In this document: piece after piece, positions 48,539-60,322 of the stretch
Position numbering within the stretch: position 1 is the first letter of the stretch
Layout: every line of letters begins with the position of its first letter
DNA from: Begonia masoniana
Lineage: Eukaryota; Streptophyta; Magnoliopsida; Cucurbitales; Begoniaceae
Reading direction: 5' to 3'
NCBI GenBank assembly: GCA_022432975.1
Contig: CM039510.1
Span: 10,676,301 to 10,740,300 of the forward strand
DNA: 64,000 bases
Translations under genes and position numbers: made by a program
The notes under the pieces: model-generated
What the model was told of the DNA's origin: nothing
The model's input: the letters and a program-made list of their open reading frames with translations, nothing else
Databases searched by the model: none

Positions 48539-50706
48539 TGTAACGCCCCGAATTATATAAACTCGGTTCGTTACTCATAACTCGGACATAACTAAGAAAC
48601 TTTGGACTAAATTTAAAACTTCGCTCAAAAGTCAAAATTTGTCACTTTCTAAAATTTCAAAACATTTAAAGACTTGCAGCGGAAATCATTTAAGCAAAAA
48701 TAGAGTTAAACAAAACTATAAAAACAATGTTTGAATAATCAGTTGGAATACTAAGAAATAATCGACCAAAGAAAGTAAAGGTTTAATCGTGAAATGCTTG
48801 AAAAGTTATAGAAGTCAAACGTATCTGCCGCTGAGAAAAGTCAACGGAAGAGAATGAAACAGAAAAAAGAAGGCTTCTTCCGGTGACAAAACGACAAAAC
48901 TTTGGCTACGTCATCCGGTGGATTTAACAAACGACGTCCACCGATGACTAAACGACAAAGTTCATTTTTCCTTCACAAGACAAATTAAAACTGAATACAT
49001 CGCCCGGTCACTAAGTGACAAAACCCATTGCTCGCAACCATCGGTCATAAGACGACAAAAGTCTTCCTACATCTACCGATGACGTCAGCCGGATGATTTC
49101 CTTCACCAGAAATACTAAATCTGGCATCCACCGGTGACGTCAACCGGATGATTTCCTTCATCCGATCGACTGTATCTCACATCCACCGGTGACGTCAGCC
49201 GGATAATTTCCTTTATCCGATCAACTTTATCTCACATCCACCGGTGACGTCAACCGGATGATTTCCTTCACCCGAACGACTTTATCTCACATCCACCGGT
49301 AGCCAAAAACACAAAACATCCACCGGTGAACTTCATTCACTAATGGTGGAATTTACAAACTTTACTCAAAGCATTCAAAACAACCTGACCCCAAATAACA
49401 TCTGACATTCAACAAATAACCATTAACAAAAGAACAACGTCTGTATCCTCGACACAACTTTGGAAATATTAAACTCTAACTACATTTAAATCACGTAAAC
49501 ATTAAATAACTACTGTCGTTAAATTCTCAGCTTTCACCAATAAAATACTTAACTACTGAAACTTCACCTACAGACATATGTTAAACCGCCTCATCAGAAC
49601 ATCAAACCGTGGCAAGAATGTGCTCCAACAGCTTCGCCTAATCCTCAGAAAATTCAGAGAATTCTCTAGTAGTTACCTCCACACCTACATCACAAAACTC
49701 ATCTATTAGCCTAATGCTAAGTAAGTAAAGCAAATGAAATGGAATACTGAAACATAAACCCTAATGATGCAGTTTCTACTTTCACAACTCAGTTGTAATT
49801 TCGTTCATTCACTGATATGACCCCTCAGTTCCATTGGGAGGTGGATCAATTTTCTCAAAGTCATGCATCCTCTTCTCGATTAAGAGGCGGATTAATTCCC
49901 ATAACAGCTGATCTGATCCCTCAATTCCATTGGGAGGTGGATCAATTTTCCCAAAGTCATACATCCTCTACTCGATTAAGGGGCGGATTACTTCCCTTAA
50001 TAGCTAATCTATTTCAATCTGTTCATACCTTGCCATAACATTTCATATAAATTCATTTTCGTATTTCTTCAAAAACATGATGCATGACATAAAGAAAACA
50101 CTCAAACATGCATAAACCTACTGTTTTGTGATGTAGGCCCGAAGGCACACACAATACTTCACTTACCTAGTCTCCTGGAAATCGCTCGGTTTTAACTACT
50201 CTGGAAGCCCTGCTCACCTAATGTCATAAGCAGAATACCGATTAGATCAACACTAACATTATCCTATATCATTCAGAAACCTAAGGAGCTAGTTTGGAAG
50301 TTCTGGTCATCGTACATTCTCGGCTCAACACTAAACTCGAACTCAACTCACTCACAGCATTATCAAAAATACACACATTGCACTCTCTCTGCTATCTAGC
50401 CACTAAAATCTCAAGAAAACAAGGGGAGAACTTACCTATTTTGAGGGTTAAGGATCAGAGAGGAAAAATCGCCTGGAGCTCTGCTGAGCTTGAGCTGGAT
50501 ACCAAGAAAGGAAAAATAAGAGAACAGTGGCGGCTAAACGTCATTAAACCTTCCATTAAATACGCTATCCAAAATAACATCTCAAATTACCATCATGCCC
50601 TTACACACTCATTTATTAACCTAATCACTAGCTCCAAAATTTCATCCATAAAACATCCACTAAAATTTGATAAAGTAAACTGGTTTAAAAGAAACCGGGT
50701 GTTACA
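48539..50706 (-). repeat. Element A 3' LTR (right arm)
   Basis: 2168 bp, plus strand TGTAACGCCCCG to CCGGGTGTTACA. Contains the ~60-bp TGACGTCA repeats (49,080-49,310), the ~95-bp tandem repeat (49,815-50,005) and intron-like signals. Confidence 0.93.
49685..50166 (-). other. Candidate LTR intron in the element A 3' LTR (right arm)
   Basis: On the minus strand, ACTAG|GTAAGTGA starts at 50,166 and GTGATGTAG|GTGT ends at 49,685, 482 nt, with GCCTTCGGGCCTACATCAC about 20 nt after the donor. Confidence 0.5.
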
Positions 50707-50742
50707 ATCTACCCTTCTTAAAAGAATTTTGTCCTCAAAATT

Positions 50743-51806
50743 CAGTACCTGAATAACTCTGGATGCTTGTCTATCATGTCTTGCTAGCGCTCCCAAGTTG
50801 TCTCCTCTATATTCTGGTTGTGCCACAAGACTTTCACTAGTGGAACCTCTTTGTTGCGCAATACCTTCACTGCATAATCCAGGATTCTTACTGGTTTCTC
50901 CTCATAGGTAAGAGTAGGATGGATTTCAATACTCTGCGGTTCCACAACTTGAGATAGATCTCTAACACACTTCTTCAGCATGGAAACATGAAACACATTA
51001 TGGATTCCCTCTAAAGAGGCTGGTAACAGTAGTTGATAAGCTGACTTCCCAATCCTCTTCAAGATTGAGAAATGTCCAATATATCTGGGGTTTAACTTGT
51101 CTCTCTTTCCAAATTTCACGACTCCTTTGAAAGGTGAAACCTTAAGGAAAACTTCATTACCAACATCAAATTCCAGTTCTCTTCGTCTTTTGTCTGCATA
51201 GCTTTTCTACCGGCTTTGAGCTGTCAAGATTCTTTGTAGGATAAGAGCAATTTTCTCCACTGTCTGCTGCACAATGTCAGGACCAATCAATTGTGCTTCT
51301 CCAACTTCATCCCAATACAATGGGGATCTGCACTTTCGTCCATACAAAGCCTCGTATGGTGTCATGCCTATTGTTGCCTGAAAACTGTTGTTATAAGAAA
51401 ATTCAACTAAAGACAAGTGTTTGCTCCATGAACCTTGAAAGTCTAATACACATGCACGGAGCATATCCTCTAATGTTTGAATAGTCCTTTCGGATTGTCC
51501 ATCAATTTGAGGGTGGAAAGCTGTACTGAAATTAAGCTGCGTCCCCATAGCCTTGTGTAAACTTTTCCAAAACTTATATGTAAATCTAGAGTCTCGGTCT
51601 GAAACTATGGTGCTTGGAACTCCATGCAGTCTAACAACTTCATGCACATACAACTCAGCCAGTTGATCCATCGAGTATGTTATCTTCATTGGCAGGAAGT
51701 GAGCTGATTTGGTTAGACGGTCGACTATCACCCAAATTGCATCATGTCCTTTTACTGTTCTAGGCAATCCCACAACAAAGTCCATCGTTATTTGCTCCCA
51801 TTTCCA
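50743..51806 (-). pseudogene. Element A integrase and chromodomain-like tail
   Basis: The integrase core is open from 51,785 ([14 protein letters not shown]) through [13 protein letters not shown] and DGQSERTIQ to about 51,207, keeping the region that B has lost. A TAA stands just before the core (PVS, stop, WKWEQ; about 51,804). A TAG replaces a Gln codon at about 51,206 (QSR, stop, KSYADKRRR). Another TAG lies in the tail (TTWER, stop, QDM; about 50,787). The C-terminal HVSMLKKCVRD and IEETTWER segments fit Tekay/Del chromoviruses. The role in a live element would be insertion of the cDNA. Not functional here. Confidence 0.92.
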
Positions 51807-53984
51807 TTATGAAACTGGTAAAGGTTGCAATGTTCCTGAGGGTCTCTGATGCTCAGATTTAACCTGCTGACAACACAAACATGATCCTACATACTCTGCC
51901 ACACTCCTTTTCATACTTGGCCACCAATAATGTTGTTTAAGATCTTTGTACATCTTTGTACTTCCGGGGTGAACAGAAAATCGAGAAGAATGTGCCTCAG
52001 AAAGAATCTCATCTCTAAGTTCCTTAATGGCAGGAAAAAACCATCTATTTCTAAACCTAAGGATTCCATCAGCGGAATAGTTAAAATCTGACTTGTCTGT
52101 AGAGTCCATGCAGGACTTATACTTATTGCATTCAGTGCCGTTCCTTTGAGCTTCCTTTATTTTCTCCAAAATAGTAGGCCTCAAGGATATGGCCGAAAGC
52201 ATAGCTGATACACTGGATACTGCTTCTAGATTAAACTTTTGGAATTCAGACTCTAAAGCTAGTGGCATGACTAAAATCATGGCTGAGGCTGATGTTGTCA
52301 CTCTACTCAGGGCATCTGCCACAACATTTGTTTTGCCGGGGTGGTCCTTAATCTCGAAATCATAATCCTTTACAAATTCCAACCATCGACGTTGCCTCAT
52401 ATTTAATTCCTTCTGTGTGAAGATATACTTCAGGCTCTTATGTTCTGAAAATATCTCACAAGATTGTCCATACAAATAGTGTCTCCAAATCTTTAGAGCA
52501 AAAACCACAGCAGCTAACTCTAAGTCATGCGTAGGGTAATTCTTCTCATGTGTTTTCAACTGTCTAGAGGCATAAGCTATTACTTTTCCATCTTGCATTA
52601 GAACACAACCAAGACTAATTTTGGAAGCGTCACAGTAAATGCTAAACTTACCATCTTCAACTGGAAGGGTTAAAATTGGAGCATTGGTCAGTTTCTGCTT
52701 CAGGATCTGAAAACTATGCTCACATTCGTCAGTCCATATATACTTCACATTTTTCCTTGTTAACCTAGTAAGGGGGGTAGCAATCTTCGAGAATCCTTCA
52801 ATGAACTTTCTATAATATCCTGCTAGTCCAAGAAAACTCCTAATATCCGTTGCACTCTTCGGTTGGGGCCATTCCTTAACTGCTTGAACCTTTGCTGGAT
52901 CAACAGATATGCCATCTCCAGAGATGACATGTCCTAGAAAGTGAACTTGTTCCAACCAAAATTCACACTTAGAAAACTTGGCGTATAGTTGGTGCTGTTT
53001 TAATACTTCCAACACAAAGGTCAGGTGTCTAGCATGCTCATCCTTAGTACGCGAATAGATTAAAATGTCATCTATGAACACTATGACAAACTTATCCAAA
53101 TACTCATGAAACACTCTATTCATGAGATCCATAAAGGCTGCTGGTGCATTTGTCAATCCAAAGGACATGACCAAAAACTCGTAATGTCCATACCTTGTGC
53201 AAAAGGCAGTCTTAGGAATATCCTCAAATTTGACTTTTAATTGATAATAACCGGACCTAAGGTCAATCTTAGAGAAAACACGTGCACCATTAAGCTGGTC
53301 AAATAAATCATCAATCCTCGGCAGTGGATACTTGTTCTTGACAGTTAGCTTATTCAATTCTCTATAGTCTATGCATATATGCATTGATCCATCTTTCTTT
53401 TTGACGAAAAGGACAGGTGCATCCCATTGTGAAAAGTTAGGGCGTATGAACCCTTTCTCCAACAAATCCTCTAACTACTTCTTCAATTCCTTAAGTTCTG
53501 TTGGTGCTACTCTATATGGATTTTTAGACACAGGCTCAGCGCCGGGGTAAACATCCACAACAAATTTTATTTTCCTATCTGGTAGCAAGCCAGGAAGGTC
53601 ATCTAAAAACACTTCAGGGAAGTCTTGGACAATTGAGACATTTTGGGGTGTTGCTTTTCCTACGAGTTGTGTATCTAGAACACTGGCCAAGAAGCATAGG
53701 TACTCTCTGCATGGTGAGGGTTTACAATTCATCGAAGTCATAACAGACATTCCCTTACTCTTCTTTAAAGCTTGGAAGGTATGATTTAAACCATCAGGGT
53801 GTTGGAACCTAACTACTCCTGTCCTACAGTCGATTATGGCATAATGTTTAAATAGTCAATCCATTCCTAGGATTACATCAAATCCCAATATATCTATAAT
53901 AATGAGATCAGCAGGTAGACTCACACTTCCTACTAACACATCACTGTCAAGCATCACCTGGTTAGAGTGCATGCACTCACCAGA
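51807..53984 (-). pseudogene. Element A protease end, reverse transcriptase and RNase H
   Basis: A 552-codon frame (53,465-51,807) carries the reverse transcriptase ([18 protein letters not shown], catalytic FIDDILIYS at about 53,060-53,085), RNase H ([22 protein letters not shown]) and the integrase finger (CLCCQQVK). RNase H reads FSEHKSLKY where the family has a catalytic Asp (SDHK or TDHK; compare B), so the active site is altered. Upstream, a TAG replaces Gln at about 53,475 (ELKK, stop, LEDLLEKGF) and a TGA replaces Trp in the GMDWL motif at about 53,850. The frame is cut at 53,984 by solo LTR I. The order shows this is the same polyprotein as the protease piece at 56,503. Confidence 0.93.
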
Positions 53985-54427
53985 TGTAACGACCCCGGCC
54001 AGGAGCTGTCACGTGATCACCATTCTTAATCTCCTAATCATTCGGTTCATGCTTCATGCATCTTATTCATTAACGGTGCGTTTACTTTTATATTATTATT
54101 TTTATTTGGAAACACATCTTAATGCATCTGCCGATGGAGTTCTAGGCTCACATCGACCGATGGTCACGTGCCAGCCACGCAACACATCTTTTCTACACCT
54201 CTTTTAAGCGGCATCTGCCGATAGTCACAGACACAACATCTGCCGATGAAAAACGGGCTTCATCTACCGATAGAAAACACCCCATCCGGGCACTAACGAC
54301 AAACTTCCTAATACATCTACCGGTGAACATGTGCAGATCACGTGTCCATTAATGAACAACGATCAAGAAGACATCTTCCGGTAGCTTTAACGACAAAATA
54401 TCTCTTACATCTTCCGATGAAAAAATG

Positions 54428-54660
54428 CACTACATCTGCCGATGACATAAATACCTACATCTGTCGATGACAAAATACTCTACTTCTGCCGATGGCATAA
54501 CACTCTACTTCTTCCGATGACGTAATACTCTACTTCTGCCGATGACAAAATACTCTACTTCTGCCGATGGCATAACACTCTACTTCTGCCGATGACGTAA
54601 TACTCTACATCTGCCGATGACATAAATACTCTACTTCTGCCGATGACATGACACTTTATT
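54428..54660 (-). repeat. 25-bp tandem array with CTGCCGATGAC core in LTR I
   Basis: About nine units of ACTCTACTTCTGCCGATGAC plus a variable five or six bases (ATAAA, GTAAT, AAAAT). Exact 25-bp spacing in the middle, with one 26-bp unit. Some units read CGATGACGTAA. Confidence 0.93.
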
Positions 54661-55164
54661 TCTGCCCGCTCGACACGAGCCTCTCACGTGCCTCATTAAC
54701 ACCACAGATTTCATCTTCCGAAAGGGAAAATTTATCTCGACTTCTACCGATAGCTAAACCACATCTACCGGTAGAAAACGCTAACTTAGTTTCCATCGAT
54801 AGAAACTTCTATGACAGAACTCATTCCAACATTTATATAGCTCAACTTGACCATAAACCTTACTGATAAACTACAATTCATTCAGAGTATAGATAACGGA
54901 AGACTTAAGTAAAACAGTCCATTCATTAGTCCTTAAAATCCCTAACAGATTCCGAAATTTAAATCAGCTAATTCAGACTCCATTGTTATAAGAAATCTTA
55001 ATCCACTTAGACCTTCTTAATCATATAAACCACCGACATACTATGAGCATAACCAAGGGTCATAAATCGCCTCTCCAGTCCTGCACTGTCATTCTGAGCA
55101 TCCTCCAGCAACCAGCTTTAAACATTCTCTTTGAACATAGCATCCTCACCTGAACCTTCTTCAC

Positions 55165-55798
55165 CTACACCATAAGGTTTAACTATAAGCCTAATGCTTA
55201 GTAAGGAATGCATGCTGGCAGACATACATGAGTGTACAAATTAATAAACATAAGTCCGTAAATCTTTCTTCATTCATGCTCATTTTCATTATTTACATAG
55301 CATGTATTAAGGCAGGAGACGAGGGAGAAAGACAGGGGTACATAGTCATTTGCCTATCGCGGCAATCATAGTAACGACTAACTCGGCCTCCACCAGTGGG
55401 AGAATTTGCGAGCCATACACATCATCAACTCGGCCTCTACCAGTGGGAGAATTCGCGAGCCATACATATCATCAACTCGGCCTCCACCAGGGGGAGAATC
55501 CGCGAGCTATACTTGTCATAGTCTCTTTTCCCCGTCCTGCACTTAATCATGATTACATTTACTTTTCATGTTCTTAACTCAGTCATAAACGTGGACTCAA
55601 TGCATAAACATGAAGTTCACAGAGAGAAGTCATACCATAAGGACAAGCAAAACATCCTGTAACTTAACATCTTCTTACACAAATTCTTCATATCATGGCA
55701 ATAACTAGTCATAGTCAACAGACAGACATCTCAATGATTTCCTAATACCCTTGCGGTGTAGGGCCCTAGTGGCCGGAAATCTTAATACATTCACTTAC
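55165..55798 (-). other. Candidate LTR intron in I
   Basis: Minus strand: TCCAG|GTAAGTGA at 55,798, GGCCACTAGGGCCCTACACC about 30 nt later, TTACTAAGCATTAGGCTTA before the 3' side, and TGGTGTAG|GTGA at 55,165. 634 nt; J gives 626 nt. Confidence 0.5.
55381..55520. repeat. 47-bp triplication in LTR I
   Basis: ACTCGGCCTC(C/T)ACCAG starts at 55,381, 55,428 and 55,475, each followed by GGGAGAAT and GCGAGC(C/T)ATAC. It falls inside the candidate intron. Confidence 0.93.
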
Positions 55799-56325
55799 CT
55801 GGATTCCTTAGCTGAGCAGCACCTTCACTTGAGCTTTCCTTGCCTATGACATTCATATTCGTAGTTAAATAACTTACACTCAAAAACTAATAAGGTCCTA
55901 ACTAAATGTCATCCTAAACTCTGTATTTCTTAGTCTTTTCCGTCAAGCACCTTGGGTGTGTGCGTTAAGCTCCAAGATTCCAGACATTCGGATTCAACCT
56001 AGCAGTTATTTACAGTCGGTTGTCAAAAGTTCAGATTCAAATCGGCAATGCTATTACCAAACTCAGCTTAACAATGTTCCTATTTTACTCTGTCATAACA
56101 AAATCCGGACTGCGGGTTTCTAGCTAAAAGCAGAGCTCTAAATAACTTTTCCAACAACTACATTGTCAGAACCTTACCTCGAATGTGGGTTATCGGAGTG
56201 GATACAGGAGAAATCGCTCACTGGTGGAGAAGTCGCCGGCTGAGAGAGAGCTCTGGAGAGTGGAGAAATCGAAGAGGAAAGTGTGACGGCTACAGTGAGG
56301 TTTTTGAGAGGTTTAAGGATTTCCT

Positions 56326-56342
56326 TATTCTATTTATATAAG
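56326..56342 (-). promoter_or_regulatory. TATA box of LTR I
   Basis: Minus strand TTATATAAATAGAATAAG, a strong TATA match about 170 nt inside the sense start of the LTR. It lies about 530 nt upstream of the donor-like site, so the candidate intron would be in the transcribed part. Confidence 0.65.
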
Positions 56343-56502
56343 CCAAAATCCCACTTTATTACCAATCTGCCACCGCACAAGTTTAAGACAAAATACATAA
56401 AAACTTGGCATTAAGACATTAAATCAAAAGGTTAAAAAAAATAAACAGGTGACAGTTAATTCTATTGAGAAAATCACCTGACCGAAGTTGTCGGGTGTTA
56501 CA

Positions 56503-56642
56503 CCAGAGGGTAAAGCAACACTAAACACATGCATAGAAGGGGTAAACTGTGCATCTAACTTAACAGCAAAAGTAGATGCTATGAATGAATGTGTTGCACC
56601 AGAATCTATCAATGTAAAAGTAGGTATAGAGTTGACCAATAT
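56503..56642 (-). pseudogene. Element A protease fragment between solo LTRs
   Basis: Minus strand reads VVTILVNSIPTFTLIDSGAT, then HSFIASTFAVKLDAQF. DSGATHSF is the aspartic protease active-site motif of Ty3/gypsy elements. The piece is bounded by J (56,643) and I (56,502). Removing I rejoins it with the GMD-like region downstream. The protease would have processed the polyprotein; it is broken three ways here. Confidence 0.92.
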
Positions 56643-57839
56643 TGTAACGACCCGAGGAGGATCATCACGTGTCATGACTTTCCTTTAAACTTATCCGTAC
56701 TTTTATACCTCTGTAATCGGTGTATATATTTTTTTTTATATATATATCAAATCTCATTCTAACTTAACTTAAGTTCGCTGAACACCACACGTAGCTTTCA
56801 CTCCTGCCGGTCGCTAAACGACAAACATCCAGTGTTCTACCGGCCTGCACGTGCATCTCACATGATTCATTAGACATCTATCGGCAGGCACACATATTTG
56901 CATCTGCCGACGGTCACGTGTCATCACGCGTGACCAATTAAATCATCACTCAATTACAACGACAAAAGACTGACTTATCTACCGATGACAAGGCACTCCC
57001 ATCTGCCGATGGCAACCACAACATCTGCCGATGGCATTTATACTACATCTTCCGATAGATTAACTCACATCATCTGCCGATGACGTGGCACTACATCTTC
57101 TGGTAGATTAACTCACATCATCTGCCGATGACGTGGCACTACACCTTCTGGTAAGGCGGAATGACATTTCCATCTTCCGGTATCTTGACCTACTACACAT
57201 GCCGATCTCTAGGCATATCGTCTGCTGATGACGTCAGCCGGAAGACAAATACTTTTCCTCTTCCGATGACGTCCTCCGGAAGACAGACTTACCCGACTCC
57301 CATCACAATCCTCCTGTCGATTTCTACACTTCAAAATAACACATCTCCTGCCGATAGACAAGTACTTTCATCTACCGACTACTAAACATTAACCTAACAT
57401 CTTCTTCTTCCGGTAGACAAGCAAACTTCATCTACCGATTCCTAAACTCCATAATAACACTCACACCTTCCGATAGACAAATACATTTCGTCCTACCGGC
57501 AGCACAAACATCATAACTTCAAACTTAATACCGGGACACCAACAGAATAACCACAGATTCATTAAAACTCATACAGCGGAAGACTTAGTTAAAACACTCA
57601 TTCTATATTCTTATAATATACTCATAATCAGTATTCAAGCTAGACAAGTTCAAGCTCCATAATCATAAGTAACATCATCCTACTTAAACTTTTATGTTCA
57701 TAGTTATCATTAAAACCTAAGAGTAAAACCAGAGGGTCATAATCGCCATCCAGCCACAGACTTTCCACCCTGAGCACCTTCCAGCAACCAGCTTAAACTT
57801 CATCCTCAACTTTGTATTCCTCACCTGATATTTTTTCAC

Positions 57840-58465
57840 CTACATCGTAAGGTGTAACTGTAAGCCTAAGGCTTAGTAAGGAATGCAAACTATTATGAGT
57901 TCATGAATGCATAACTTGGAGGAAAAACATGCTCATAAGTCTTTTCTTTTCACGTACTTGTTCTTAATCATCATTCATAATCGTATCTCGTATTCATGTG
58001 TTCATAATCATCATTCGTAGACATGCTCATATTCATCATTCCTTTCATCATTCATATTCTTCATTACATTATGTGGTTTAAGGGAGGATTTGTGCCGGTA
58101 AAGGGGTTCGACAGTGAGTTTGATCATGGTCCCTACTGGCGGGTCGTATTCATATGTCCTACTGCGGACTGTGACATACGCCCGAACCACCCCCAACCCT
58201 CACTTAACCACGTTGCATAAGTTTTATCTTCTTATTTTATTCATGAGAAAACATATTTCAAAACATTTTCATATGCTTGAGAAGTAAAACATGATGCATA
58301 ACATAAATGCACTTAATCATCGAACTAAGACAGGGGAGAACATCAGAATAACATAACCATATCCATCGACATTTCATCAAACATATAGAAGACAACGTTC
58401 ACTAAATCTAACATAGTCCTTTGATGTAGGGCCCTATTGGCCGGAAACTTAGTACATTCACTTAC
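57840..58465 (-). other. Candidate LTR intron in J
   Basis: Minus strand: TCCAG|GTAAGTGA at 58,465, GGCCAATAGGGCCCTACATC about 30 nt on, TTACTAAGCCTTAGGCTTAC and then CGATGTAG|GTGA at 57,840. 626 nt. Confidence 0.5.
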
Positions 58466-58952
58466 CTGGATCCTTAGCAACTTGAATCACTTTCTCTTCA
58501 ACCTCTTCACCTAAAACATTCCACATTATAGTAGTTAAAATCAAGTCCTAAAAGTTCTAATCGAAAGTCATCCTAGAATCTAGCAGCTAAGGTTCTCTGT
58601 GCAGTCTGAAATCCAAAACCGAAACAGCTAGATATAGCTATCGATTAAACGAGGGTCGGTTATATAAAAGGTCCAGAATCGATTTAAAGGTGGCATACCA
58701 AATGAAGATAAGGAACGATAACCAACTGACTTAGCCATTGAAGAACTCGAAAGTACAAGTTCAACTGAAAACAGAGTTCTAAATGACTACCCGGCATCTA
58801 CATTGTCAAATCTTACCTAGAATGCGGGTTACCGGAGTAGAGGCTGAAAAACCAGTTGCTGGGGAGGGAAGAAAGTTCCAGAGAAGAAGGGAGTCGCCGA
58901 GAGGAAATGTCGGCTGCAGTGAGGTTTAAATGAGAGTTAAGGTTTCCATTTT

Positions 58953-58962
58953 CTATTTATAC
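58953..58962 (-). promoter_or_regulatory. TATA box of LTR J
   Basis: Minus strand GGTATAAATAGAAAA, a near-consensus plant TATA box about 150 nt inside the sense start. The candidate intron lies about 490 nt downstream. Confidence 0.65.
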
Positions 58963-59108
58963 CTAATCCTTCAGTCTTATTACAAAATTGCCACTCAACC
59001 TAGTTTTACTCAACTTGTAATGAATTGCCTCACATTAAATTTAATCATAAGGTTAAAGAAGGGTAACATGAGAATGGTCAAAATCACCTGGCCGAATGTC
59101 GCGTTACA

Positions 59109-60142
59109 ATATAGTACCTGACACAACAGCAGCTGCTCATCATCGCCCTACTCCATCGGAGAAGATCCTCACTTATCATAGCAGACCATTCTTAGGAGCT
59201 GATATTCCTAACGCCGTGGCCACCTTGTTCCAGTTGAAGCATCGTGTGACGCTGGGCTTTCGGGCAATCCTGATGTGTGTCCAACTGTCCCCGCAATTGA
59301 AACACTTTCCCCGAACCGAACCTGCTTCACCCAGGTGACTTTCGCGATGTTCGGCACAGGGGACTTTCCGGGCATCCGCACTTTCTTTCCCGTTCTTGGT
59401 AGGCTGGCCTTCACTAGGCCTCTTTATGCCCTTTGATGAGGTGCTGGACCGTCTTTTGTGGAACATCTTTGGTCTAGCACATTCCTTTCAGCTTCGTCCA
59501 CTTCCAAGCAGGGACACAACCTCCTGAATGTCAAGCCTTAATACCGCAAATTTAACCTCTGCTGTAGATTCTTCTTCAGTCATGCACAAATGTGAATAAC
59601 CTTGTCCTTCGCTCTAAGAGAAAAATGTCCACAAACCTAGGGGAACTCGAATGCCTCTTACTCGGCTACAGGACCTGTCCTGCTCAGTTTAGAAATTCCA
59701 ACTTCTTTGTAGTTTTGGACAGTACTGTTGAATACTTCTCGAGAAAATGTCTTTGAATTGCGACCAAGGCATCGCCAAGACATTATTGGGGTCTCTATTG
59801 TTTCCCACCAGAGTTGAGTTCACCAGCCAAGTGAATGTCTCCATGTGACCTTGTCTCCTTCTCCTATATTGGCAGCCCTCAACATGGTTTCAATCTTTCC
59901 CTAGCCACCCTTCAGCAATAACTAGATCAGATGATTGTCCATCACCGGGGGTGTTCGTAGTCTCTGGATCTATCTCCATGAATGTGCGTGCTAGAACCGT
60001 TGGGCACTTCTTTACCTCTCGTTCAACAGTACTCCTAGTGATCAACTGCTGGCGCACTAGGTCTGTTTGCTGACGCCCCAAACTCGGTCAGCTGCCTAAT
60101 CACACAGGCTCCTCCCCACCCTGAGTTTGCATTTCCCCTCAT
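59109..60142 (-). pseudogene. Element A gag, heavily frameshifted
   Basis: The likely start is MRGNANSGWGG near 60,142. The body is in pieces across frames, consistent with Ty3 gag: a knuckle-like CFNCGDSWTH (CX2CX4H with a displaced last Cys) is at about 59,285-59,310, preceded by a Lys-rich SSKGIKRPSEGQP linker at about 59,400-59,450. Frequent one-base losses make the capsid part unreadable as one frame. It abuts J at 59,109 (target duplication AATAT). Assigned to A by position and order. Confidence 0.75.
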
Positions 60143-60322
60143 GATACTAACTGGGTCTTCTTGGGCCGTCTGGCCTTGTACTAAATTCCTGTATGGGTAA
60201 TTACACTCGTAAGTACTAATAGCTAGGGTTAACAAAACACTTACAGTTGTTGAAGTACTTCCAGGCTGTTGGAACTGATGATTATCTTTTTGACGGTTTA
60301 AATGCATGTATCTGATCCATAC
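60143..60322 (-). promoter_or_regulatory. Element A leader and primer binding site
   Basis: Next to the LTR, TATGGATCAGATAC (minus strand) is a worn TGGTATCAGAG site. AACAACT|GTAAGTG starts a donor-like site at 60,243 and CCATACAG| ends at 60,188, 56 nt, analogous to the 71-nt bracket of B and C. Confidence 0.6.

Larger units (their letters stand above)
26344..51038 (-). repeat. Right arm of ~25-kb inverted repeat
   Basis: This is the reverse complement of 1-24,640 with the same element order. The first ~50 bases after the N run match poorly, as contig ends often do, and homology is then clear from about 26,390 (TGACGTCA-rich part of LTR C). Beyond 51,038 the sequence continues into the rest of element A, whose left-arm partner would lie before position 1. 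Confidence 0.95.
53985..56502 (-). mobile_element. Solo LTR I in element A
   Basis: 2518 bp, plus strand TGTAACGACCCCGG to GTCGGGTGTTACA, with target duplication CCAGA on both sides (53,980-53,984 and 56,503-56,507). Its sense direction is minus, shown by a TATA box near the high end. It holds a 25-bp repeat array (54,428-54,660), a 47-bp triplication (55,381-55,520) and intron-like signals. No internal region, hence solo. Confidence 0.92.
56643..59108 (-). mobile_element. Solo LTR J in element A
   Basis: 2466 bp, plus strand TGTAACGACCCGAGG to GTCGCGTTACA, with target duplication AATAT on both sides (56,638-56,642 and 59,109-59,113). It is of the same family as I but clearly diverged. A two-copy ~48-bp repeat (TCTGCCGATGACGTGGCACT) lies at about 57,055-57,155. 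Sense direction minus. Confidence 0.92.
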
